NCBI GenBank assembly: GCA_019321725.1
Contig: CM033110.1
Location: 11,711,278-11,775,277 of the forward strand
Source: Paulownia fortunei
Lineage: Eukaryota > Streptophyta > Magnoliopsida > Lamiales > Paulowniaceae
Direction: 5' to 3'
Length of the DNA stretch: 64,000 nt
The notes beneath the pieces are model-generated. The model made no database searches and was not told the DNA's origin. It saw only the letters and a program-made list of their open reading frames with translations. Below are positions 46,737 through 56,680 of the stretch, piece by piece. Each line of letters starts with the position of its first letter. Positions within the stretch are counted from its first letter, which is position 1. The position numbers were made by a program, and so were the translations under genes.

Positions 46737-47702
46737 TATGTGTATATATACTTATTTACTCTAATTTTATTTATTTTCTAGGCTTTTTTATTTTTTTCGA
46801 TTAAGTGGTGAATAACGATACTCCATGGTTATTAGAGTCGGACTTATTAGTTTCCTAAATAACTGAAATCACTATACAAATTTTCTCTCTCTTTCTCATT
46901 TTTTGTTCTTTTCAAAATGGATGACATTCTTCTAACTCTCAAGAAGTGATTTTCTTTTCTTCCTAAAAATATAATTTTAAAAATTTATAAAACTAGGATT
47001 GGAAGATTAAGGATCCTTATGCATAAGGGTATTCCTAGGATATACGATGGATAATTGAAGCAAAGGTAAGAGTAGCAAGTGAGTTTTCATGTGAGTCTTC
47101 AAACTTGCTTACTAGATACATGTCTGGTTTCGGTAAAAGTACATATTCAAAAAAAATGAAGGGTAAAAAAAATGAAAGCGTGTCACAAATGTACTTGATG
47201 AACTTACAACATAAAGTGTCGTTCCTTAAAAATGGTTTCTAAAAATTGAGAAGAAAAAATTCAATTCATTATGAATGGACTGAGTAAAGAGTCTTTAGAT
47301 GACATTATATTGACTCTTGATATGCATTCATGTGGATTAGTATATCATACAATTCTTGATTTAAAGAATCACTTTCAGGATAAATATGAGTGTTATAGTA
47401 TTGGGAATCTGACATTAAAAGATCCTATTTGCCAGTTTATAAGAAAATTAGATGGGAAGCATATCCTCGACCCATAATGAGTGTTTAAGGTGTTACTGGA
47501 CGTAAAATCAGAGGAAGACATGAGCCACAATCACAACTATATGTACATTCACATGTAAGTAAATAATTTTTAAATTTTGTATATCCTTATTTTCAATCTT
47601 TCTGACAAAAGAAAACAGACGTGCAATAAATACACTCTCTATTCACACCTCAATAAATAGCACCATACTCACTCCATTTTTGTACAATTCACTTTAAAAA
47701 AA
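46737..47702 (+). other. Region between integrase and the LOG-like sequence, with a small unassigned ORF
   Basis: Mostly AT-rich. At 47271-47477 a frame of 68 codons begins MNGLSKESLDDIILTLDMHS and contains LVYHTILDLKNHFQDKYE. It has a balanced composition and a stretch that could be two helices, but I recognise no family. It may be another captured fragment, an env-region remnant, or chance. Confidence 0.35.
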
Positions 47703-48340
47703 ATGGAAGTCTCTTCCACTAGCAAGTTCAACTATATTTGTGTCTTTTGTGGATCCAATCCAGCAAACAATTATGAGTTTATAGGGTCAGCCCATAACTA
47801 TGGTAGAATGTTTGCATAAAGAAAAATTTATTTAGTGTATGAGAGAGATAGTCTGGAGTTAATGGGAATGTTGCTACTTTTGCTCTTGTAGGAAGAGTCA
47901 AAGTTTTAGGAGTTGTCCCAAAACCTTTAAAAATACAGAATATCACAGGTATGACCATCGGAGGTGAGCTTAAAGTGTCACATATTCAGGATATAATGCC
48001 TAATATGTTAAACAATGAGGATGCATTCATCACTCTACCTAGTGATTTTGGTATACTAGATGAATTATTCCAAGTTGTCTCTTGGGTACAACTCAATATT
48101 TACCAGAAACCTGTAGGTATTCTTAATGTTAATGGTTTCTATGATGGTTTATTATTTTTTGTAAATTATGCTATGGAAAAAGTTTTTATTTCACCATCTA
48201 CGAGATAAATCCTCATTTCTGCTCCAACACCTGATCAATTGATTAATCAACTTCTAGCATATGTGCTAGAACCTAATCCAGCCTTGGCTATGTGGATTGG
48301 TCCAACAGGGACAATGGTCGAAAATGCAAAATCAATTTGA
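47703..48340 (+). pseudogene. LOG-like cytokinin riboside 5'-monophosphate phosphoribohydrolase, captured copy
   Basis: The family releases active cytokinin bases from their riboside monophosphates. This sequence follows the family from end to end without introns: NYICVFCGSNP (about residues 10-20), YLVYERDSLELMG where LVYGGGS-GLMG is usual, VLGVVPKPL, NITGMTIGGELKVS, MLNNEDAFITLP, then DELFQVVSWVQLNIYQKPVG and ILNVNGFYDGLLFFVNYAME. After these come ILISAPTPDQLINQLLAYV and the EPNPALA tail. The nucleotide-binding motif PGGxGTxxE reads PSDFGILDE (48038-48064), so key Gly and Thr are lost. There are two nonsense codons (TAA at 47817 and 48206, the second replacing an expected Gln) and one frameshift near 47867. 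It spans about 212 codons, near full family length, and lies inside the Athila-like element in its sense direction. Confidence 0.88.
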
Positions 48341-49652
48341 CTCTCAACCCATGAAATTTATCCTTAATGGTTTCAACTAATAGTTTGTATTTTGTATTGT
48401 TTCAGCTTTATTTTTTCAATAAGCCACATTTTAGGTGATATCTTTTAAAATCTATTTTCTTATATATTTTCAACATTGGGGACAATATCTCGAATAGGTT
48501 GGGGGAGGGGTTAGTTGATATCATGTCTTGTGTGTTCAATGCATATTCTTCTTGTTTAAAAACAATCAAGCTTATTTTCATTTGGGTCCATTAAAACCAT
48601 GAGTACGGTTGGCCAGAGGAAAGGATAATCTTTTGACACTTTTGAGACGCACCCCCATTTTTGTTTTTGCATAACATGGCATGTTTGTAAAGTTTTTAAT
48701 TGAAATCTTGTGAATTGTCAAAATATAATTGCAATCCTCTTTTTGTTAGAGTCCAAGGGTGCTATCTTTAAAAAAATATTAGTCTTGTGCACATCTTAAG
48801 CCTTGTGGAAAGATTGGTTGCAATACATATAACTGAAAATTCCGACCATGTTAAAGTGTTTTTTTTTTAATACTCACACATCTTTTATGAATAAGTGGAG
48901 AGTTTGAGAAAACAAGCATTCTGAACTTTAATTGATCATGTGAATTGGTTTCGTTGTAATTCAAGATACTTAATTATGTCTACCGTAAATGTGGAGAAAT
49001 AAATTGGATAAACCTGTATAGTTATCCATTTCTATTGAAATAATTCACTTTATAGCCAGTGATGTAAGTATAATTATAAATCCTTCTTTTGATCTTCTGT
49101 TATCATGTAAGTCACATTGTAAAACAAAAACAAAAATAAAAAAAAATGAAAAAAAAAGACAAAAAAAATCACCATTTCATTTTTAGGTTAATCAAAGAAA
49201 TTTTGAAGCATATTTTGGTAAGACAAATTAGTTATTTCAAATTTTGCGACTACCTATCTTATGCCCAATTCTAATTTGAATACTTGTCCTAAATCATTTA
49301 AGCCATTTCCCTGAGTGTTTTAACTGTTTTCCATCTCCATGAGTGAACATGTTACTAACTTATATGGCAAACACTTACCTGTGAGGATATGGCGTTGAGG
49401 CCTTTTCATGATTAATTTTGAAGTTATATTTATCTTGGTCTGTAGAATAAAAGATTAGCTTAGTGCACATACGCACAACATCCTTTGAAAAAAAAATCTC
49501 GATAGCATCTATTACCTCTGACAAATGATTGTTTGTGATTGTTAGATGATTTTACAAGTTTCTTTTAAATTCTGATCATCATGTCATGTTTCTTTTTATT
49601 TACATTGCATTTCATTATGCTATAATTACTATGGACTAGAAATAAGCTAGTT
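48341..49652 (+). other. Athila-type 3' untranslated region
   Basis: It holds the lineage-typical block ATTGGGGACAATATCTCG and GGTTGGGGGAGGGGTTAGTTG (48474-48524), followed by long AT-rich non-coding sequence to the polypurine tract. Several A-rich tracts (49125-49170) are present. No env frame is recognised. Confidence 0.7.
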
Positions 49653-49660
49653 AGGGGGTA
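49651..49660 (+). promoter_or_regulatory. Polypurine tract of the Athila-like element
   Basis: TTAGGGGGTA lies immediately before the 3' LTR, at the usual plus-strand priming position. Confidence 0.75.
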
Positions 49661-51305
49661 TGATGAGCATTTAAAAGTGTATAATTAATTAAGATTTATG
49701 TAATTATTTTTACTTTGAAATTATCATTAAAACTCCCAATTAAAGTATTTTTGTATTTTAGAAATAAAATGGGAAATCAACATAAAAAATGAGATTAAAA
49801 AGATTTATCTTCTTTTGTGCAGTTTTTAAAAAAACTGGCGTAATTTTTAATTCCGAAATAGTTTTGTGAGTTAATTCTTGAGGCTATGGAATGATAAGTC
49901 ATTCATCTATAAGTTCATGTAGACTCTGTATCCCATAATAAATATGTAATGTTCAAAGAAGTTAAATTACAAGTGGTTGTATAATATGGATCACCAAAAG
50001 AATTCAGATCACAGTTAAACATAATCCTGACCTATTTTACCAATTGGGTGATATCGCTTAAACCAAAATTATTTTTGGGCTAACATTTGGATATGTTATA
50101 CATAAGCGATAGATAAACAAGTTTGCTGAAGACAAGATGGTAAGTAAATATGTTAAAATGATCAATAAACATGCTGTAATGCGCTGTTGATGTTGAAGGA
50201 CAGCTCTTGAATATGATTCAATAATTTGACCATATCTCCCTTATCCGACAGCCAGATTTGACAAATAATATATGTAAATATATCAGCAGACAAAGGTATA
50301 CAACTTTTATTCTTTACCCATCATAAACATCTCGCTATATCCAACTTACCAACTCTTGACAACTAGCATACCACTTGATTGTTTAACTCCTCTATTATAT
50401 GTTTGACCTCTAGATACTTCAAACACTATAAATAGGCCATGTATTAAGCTTGTAAAAGTGGGGGAGTAGAGGGTTTCTTTAGGGTAAGTTATTTAGTAGT
50501 AATATAAGTTGTCTAGTAGTAATGTAAGTTTTTTAGTAGTAGTGTTAGTTTTTTTTAGTAATAATAGAAATGTATTCTCTAATTTCTCTTCTATTTTTAG
50601 TCTTTCCTACTTTTATTATGTCTTTCTAAATTTTATTTTGCTGAGACAAAAAGGTGAACCTCTTAATGGATGGAAGAAGAGGGACAGTTATAAGGATAGA
50701 AAATGCTTAAGTGTGTTGTATTATTATTTTAATTTTTTATCTAAACGCTACTTATTTTGTGGTGATTCTTGACTTATGTATCACTAGTGGCACATCAAAT
50801 ACTTAGGTTCATTGAGCTAGACGTTTGGTTTTACTACACCAACTGCTAACGTGAAACCTTGATTTGTTGCAGATATTTGTATGCATAAATACTTGATCCT
50901 ATAAACAAGTATTTGCGTTAAGTAATAATTTACAAATAAAAAGACAATATTATAATTTTCTTATTGCATAAGTTATTTGATAACATCTTTCCATTGGAGC
51001 CTTAATTATGTACGGATTCCAATGGTGGCAATTAAAAGAGCTAAAATAAATAAATAAACATTCCTCTATCCAAAACTCAAGAGCGGATCTCTAATTCTCA
51101 GTACTTTTATTACTTTGATTTTTTTTAGTTATAACATACATTATTTTTTTTATATATTCTAAATCACATAAAGCCCATCTTTATTTTTTGTAGAAATATA
51201 ATCCTGAATTCTTTAGACAACTTCCCTATGGATCACCTCAAACTCACGAAAAATTTATTACTTGACACAACCTATACTTGGGTTTGCAACCTTAAAATTG
51301 TAGCA
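49661..51305 (+). repeat. Athila-like 3' LTR
   Basis: 1645 bp, TGATGAGCATTT to TTGTAGCA. Compared with the 5' LTR it has a second copy of the AAGTTGTCTAGTAGTAATGTAAG module near 50487-50535 and many scattered substitutions. Followed by the target duplication GTTCT (51306-51310). Confidence 0.93.
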
Positions 51306-51310
51306 GTTCT

Positions 51311-52845
51311 TATAGTCAAGAGACAAGAAAATAACAAAAATCATGGAAGGGAATAGAGGAAGCGCATAGTTTTATGGCTAGAAGAGAGGGCCCAATTTGC
51401 TCGAGTTTTGTCTCAAAAATTCTTGCAATTTTGGCCTCTAAGGGCCGTTTTACACTCCCACTTTTTCATCCTAATGGGACTCTCAATGCATATGGGATTC
51501 CAAGTTTTCTTGTGTATGAAGGACTCTTAATACTCATCCAACTATCTTAATTCCTTCTTCTCTAGGGCTTAAATTTTTCTTCATCCAATTCCTATTAAGG
51601 CTTGAATCTACCAAGCTCGTAGCAATGAACCTAAGCCTAAAATTAGTTAAGCCCAATTAATTTAATTAATTAATTATATGAACTAATTAAAACTCATTTA
51701 TTTAATTGATCTAATAAATTAATTAGTTGCTCCGATTGGGCTTTTCAAATCTCATTAGTCAATTAATTGATCATATCAATTAATTTAAATTTTTGGATAC
51801 TTATTTAAATGAGCCCAATAAATTAATTAATCAAATTAATCAATTTGCTTAATCTAACATTTGGATTACTTCCCTTAACAAGAAATCAATTTGTCCAAGT
51901 TACTTTGTAACCTCTTAGGTTCACCAATAAGTTAGTAATAGGCTCATAAAGCTTGTTAATTAATTAAATAATTGGAATTATTTTAATTAATTAATACACT
52001 TAATTAATTATATTATAATTAAAACCTATTCTAAGAGCCCACCAATCATGATTAGCGTCTAGCAACGCGCCATATAAACCTAGATATATGTGAAGTAGCA
52101 ATGTTCCCTATTATGAGTATCATACAAATATTCCTTCCATCAACTAATCTCCAAATTAGGCCTGGGGTATGGATCATTAGTCAAAACTCAAATAACCCAA
52201 TAACTATGAGTTCATAACTAATTCCGTGACTCAAAGATGAAATTAGAAAATTCTTTTCTAATTTTCATATAGTCTTGGCCAAAGACTTTCAAGTCAAGAA
52301 CTATGAAAAACATATGAGATTCCTCAATTCATTTAAATAAGTGATGGATCCTTTTTTGGCCACTCATTAGTCTCCATACATAATTCAATTACACCCAAAA
52401 TATTTTTCGTGTGATTTTTCTATTGTCGGAGAATAAATCAAAGTACAACCAATTATGCACAAGATTACCATAGTGTCTCGAGCTAAGGACTAATCTTGCA
52501 TTATCGTAACGTAGACATACATGTATTAGCGTCCCTATACCAATGTCCATGAAGTGAGATATTCTTCTTTCAAGCATGCATAGTATGTGCAAATCTTCTT
52601 CAATCATTGATTTCTCATCTCAATGATTCGCGACTTGGAATAGTTAAGATCAAAACTATAGAGGTATATTTCATGATCGTCGTCATATGCGTGGTCATAT
52701 CCCTTAGCTATATATGGACTAGAGACTTTATAAAAATTTAATAAAAGTAAATAAAGATGAAGAAATGACTAATTTAAGATTGATCAAAAAAATGGTTATA
52801 ATACGAGTATAAAAGCAACCAAAATATATTGGCTCGTTAAGAACA
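51311..52845 (-). repeat. Copia LTR, minus strand, probably split by the Athila-like element
   Basis: Read on the minus strand it shares blocks with the LTR at 6429-8520: the TATGACCACGC-TATGACGACG block, GGATCCATCACTTATTTAAA, CTCTTAGGTTTACTA-like text and arrays of TTAATTAA (51640-52020). It starts near 52845. Its far end seems to continue across the Athila-like element into 40127-40184, because the joined flanks give AGAACTTAAAAA, which is also found near the end of the LTR at 31262-33476 (about 33115). The host of the Athila-like insertion was therefore probably this LTR. Confidence 0.6.
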
Positions 52846-53186
52846 CCTGAACACAAATTCTCCAGTCATCATATTACTCAAAAGAGAAGATTGGAATCTT
52901 AAAAAGTGTAATCTTCAGTGTTATTCCTGCTTAAAAAGTATGCATGTTGATCCAAATCGCTCAGATATGTGGTGCAACAGTTGACTGGACATATATGGTA
53001 AAGCACTGCTTCGTTGCGGGCTGCTAGAGTAGTACCAAATTGAGGCAAATTCTGAATATTAGATATGACCTTAAAATAACAAGTCTCAAGGTCTGCCAGT
53101 GAGACGATGGGGATAAGCTTCATCTTCGATAGGGAAACAACCAGGATCACCAGCTAAGGCCCCTATGTAATTTCAAAAATCGACTA
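52846..53186 (-). other. Internal 5' fragment of a SIRE-like element, unassigned frame
   Basis: Directly after the primer site on the minus strand, a frame of 83 codons (52899-53150) begins MILVVSLSKMKLIPIVSLAD. I cannot match it to SIRE gag, so it may be the leader, a different insertion or chance. Confidence 0.3.
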
Positions 53187-53198
53187 CTTTGATACCAC
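53187..53198 (-). promoter_or_regulatory. Initiator-tRNA-Met primer site of the minus-strand SIRE-like element
   Basis: The minus strand reads AGTGGTATCAAAG, near-identical to the copia consensus TGGTATCAGAGC, two bases after the LTR end. This makes the adjoining LTR a 5' LTR. Confidence 0.75.
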
Positions 53199-53199
53199 T

Positions 53200-54364
53200 T
53201 GTTGGTCCCAAGTGGTATGAAAGGGTTTAGAAAGCTTCACAAACTTGCACTTATTAGAATTCAGCTGAGTGATGAAAATATGCAATAAAAATTCAATAAC
53301 TTGAAAGAATGTAAAGTGCTACAAATGAAAAAACACAATAAATGTTTAAGTTCAAAAGTGGCAAAATTCTTCTACGTTAATTTTCTCCAATTTCCCATAG
53401 AAGTCCACTAGATATCCACAAACTTTACACAAAAGTCCTAATCTAGTTACAAAGCATAGTAAGACAAACTCACTTACTTCTCAATAAGCCAACATGAAGC
53501 TGGTTTGATACTGCTTAAGTCACTCTACACAAGAGTCAACTTAAAAATAAGTGTTTAGCCCAAAGCTCAACATTCCTTTGATGGAAAAATAAATTCTTTG
53601 AAAAACACTTAGCTAGAAAACACACTCAATCTTTCACAATTTGTTGAATGCAGTTGACTGATTTTGGACTTTGGAATTTATTGCTCTTTTGCTCATAATA
53701 ACAGACTTTCTCCTTGTATTCTATTGTATGTTCGTTGTTTACTCCAGCTGCTATTTATAGACCTCTGAAGAATTCTACCGATTGCAACCTTTGCTTCAAC
53801 TTCCTTTGTCCAATCGCATTCATATTCCTCTACACGTTTGGTAGTACGCAAGTCGAATACATTATATCTATTTTTTGTGGATTTACTGATGCTCCTCATT
53901 ACTATTGATAGTTATGAGTACTACTCCATGGCAATCTGCATATGTCCTCACTCCAAGATTTAGCCCAACTAAACTCTATAGCTCTGGTCTTGGATTATTG
54001 CTGACTTATCCTTAAAATAATCTTAACATTTCTATTCTACTCTGATTTTTTTTACTTATCTGTTAAACTTTGATATGTTCTTATTCAGTTATTCTGCTCT
54101 GAACGATCTGCTCTACTCAACTATTCTAATCTTGTGCTATGATATGTTCTACTTAGGTCTTCTATTTTGCTCCTCTAAACTAATCTCCCACTCTGATTTG
54201 CTCCGCTCACGTCTTTCTACTTTGCTCCTGTTCTCTATTCTATTCCACTGTTCTGAAAATAGCTCTTACAACTATTTCATAACATATAAAAAATTATAAG
54301 AGTTTTCACGGTCCTATACATCCAACCTAATCATCATAAAAATATATACAATGTAATCATAACA
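53200..54364 (-). repeat. SIRE-like 5' LTR, minus strand
   Basis: On the minus strand it runs from TGTTATGATTACATTGTATA (54364) to GGGACCAACA (53200), 1165 bp. It aligns with the plus-strand LTR at 30131-40126 once the MULE is removed. Flanking bases (CAATA and CCACT on the plus strand) do not match, consistent with a truncated element and not a solo LTR. Confidence 0.75.
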
Positions 54365-56680
54365 CAATATGTATTACTTCTATGAAATAATATTCAAACT
54401 TTAATTTTGTAATATTTAATACATTCAACAGTTAATAGTACCCGTATATATATGTTTGTGTACTTATATGTTTTTAGTTTTGTAAATTTTTTTATCCTTG
54501 AATTTTCAAAATAAATAAAACTTTAATAGCAAAATTTAACATTTGAATCCTTGATTGTAGTTGCAAGCAAAAATGCATTTTGGTTAGTAAATTGGCTTAT
54601 TTTTAAATTTTACCTTTTATTTATCTAATTTGTAATTTTAGTCCATCATCTATCTACTAACTCAGTAACAATTTTTAGTTTAATGTGACTTAGTTCAGCT
54701 CAACCACTGCCTGCCAATGGTGGCACGATGACTATAGTACTTTGATGCGTAGTGGTCGAGGTGGTTTTTCTTACTATTTTCCATGGATTTTTTTGGCAAC
54801 TTTAACAAAATACGGAGGGTTTAATGCAATTTATCCCATAGAATCTCATATTTTTTATTTTCGACAAATATCATATCAAATTTGAACTTTCATGTCAATT
54901 TAAAGTAAAATACCACTGAGTCAATAGATGGGGGATTAAAATCCCAAAATAAATAGATCAAGGACGAAACATGAAAACAGGCCGACTTCCAAGATTAAAA
55001 GTAAATTTTTCCCTTTAGTTGCATGATCCACATTTTTTAGGAATTATTTTTTTATTTCAAAAAATTATTATTGAACAAATAAGAATGTTTGCCAAACAAA
55101 TTTATTGTCCAAATTTCATCCTCTACCAAACAAACATTATCTAAGGTTCTCGATTTAATTGGTTTTATATGACGAATATATCGATAAAATAATAAGGGAT
55201 ATGAATAAAAACACGAAATATAGAAAAGAGAACATAGTAGTGAAAATTTTTGTGTAGTTCAGAGAGAGAGAGGACAATTTTATTAATTTAATCAACTATC
55301 AACGATATATATAAGTCATGTATCTCCAAGAATTAATAAATTTGGCTCTTTTAATATTTGACATTAGTTAAAGGGGTTTAAATGTGTATTTCAATAGTTG
55401 AAGCTCGTAAAGTGTTACTTACCATTAAAAAAACAAAAAAATAGATACATACAACTAAACTACAAAATGTCGAACTTATCCAAGACACGCCCAAGTTTGA
55501 GAGGAAATAATGTGTTCGGATAAATAAAGATAAGATTGATAAAAAATAAAAGAAAAACTAACCCATTATGAAAGGATTGAAGGATAAAAAAATGTTTTGA
55601 CTTTATGTGTTACATGTTTATAGTTATGATTCCTTTGGACAAAAAAAAAATCATATTATAGTGGAAATATTTCGTCTCTCTTTTAAGCAATCTTGTTGAA
55701 TCTCTCAAACCAAGCATACATTGTGTAAGATAGTAAATTCACATTGCATGAGAGAAACAAAGACACAGAAACATGGAGACAACCAGTCCCAGGTTTAGAT
55801 AAAACCTTTCCAAGTGTTTTAGGACATGGAAAGGGACAATTTTGATCAAATCAAGGAACTAGTAAACCCATGGATTGGTATTGAATATTGACCACATCAA
55901 AAGCTCATTTTAAGCAAGCAATCTCCAACAGCGTCGACAGGTCAATATGGTATACCATCAACAGCAAGGCCTTTACCGAAATTGAGTTTGGCTTTTGCTA
56001 GGTCACCCTAAAAATAATATTTTCTTCAATAATTTTACTATAGTCAGAGGCAATAATATTTCAAATGAGGCAAAATTGGTAATATATATGATTTTCTTCA
56101 ATGATTTTGCACCCTTAACTCTTAATCATTATTTCAATAATTAAAAATATAAAAAAAATTAAATAAATTTACTTTTTTTAGCTCTTACCTAAAACTAGGA
56201 GCTAGTTCAATCATGAACATTCATTATTCGTTGCGCGAAGGAAGGGAGTATTACTTTTTCCATATATTTCATTTCTTTTTCCATAATACATCACATTTAA
56301 AATTTTGTTAGATTATATGTTTATTTGTCCTCAAAGACATTGCAAGGAGATCTAGTTTATCATTGATTTTACCTTTTATTCGTCAGATCTTTGATCATGA
56401 TATAGTGTTTAATGAACTAAAACTTTCTGAAGTCCTCATTTCTGTAAGACTCGAGGGAACCCAAAAAAAAAAGAAAGAAAAAATGGAAATAGATTGTCTA
56501 TTATAGGTGAGAAAATTTCTGCCAACTGTTTGAAACCTGATTTTACAGCATTGTGCAACCTCGAAATGGATAAGTAAAAATTGCCTCCACAGCAGTTGAT
56601 ACATTCTTTCGAATAAGCTATCAGATCACAGTTCAGGAAAAATGAAAAATGTTTGATTAAAATTAACAAGGCCCATACCA
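54365..56680. other. Intergenic region downstream of the S-acyltransferase gene
   Basis: AT-rich. Apart from a possible inverted-repeat element (54600-54980) I see no gene. The last part (about 56400-56680) probably contains the 3' UTR of the minus-strand S-acyltransferase gene. Confidence 0.5.
54600..54980. repeat. Possible small inverted-repeat DNA element
   Basis: ATTTATCTAATTTGTAATTTTAGTCCATCATCTATCTACT-type sequence (about 54618-54660) faces a partly complementary stretch near 54918-54965 (minus strand ATCTATTTATTTTGGGATTT, then TAATCCCCCATCTATTGACT). The outer parts are diverged, so ends and target duplication are not fixed. Confidence 0.35.

Larger units (their letters stand above)
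40190..51305 (+). mobile_element. Full-length Athila-like Ty3 retrotransposon (11.1 kb)
   Basis: LTRs at 40190-41825 and 49661-51305 begin TGATGA and end GTAGCA. The flanking bases are GTTCT on both sides (40185-40189 and 51306-51310). The order LTR, tRNA-Asp primer site, gag, protease, RT, RNase H, integrase, long 3' region with TTGGGGACAAT and TTGGGGGAGGGG, polypurine tract, LTR is that of the Athila lineage. All reading frames are broken, so it can move only with help from other copies. Between integrase and the 3' region lies a LOG-like sequence foreign to such elements. Confidence 0.95.

Noticed and set aside
46737..49652. Env-like ORF of the Athila-like element
   Set aside because: No signal peptide or transmembrane pattern in a sustained frame was found; the main coding signal in this interval is LOG-like.
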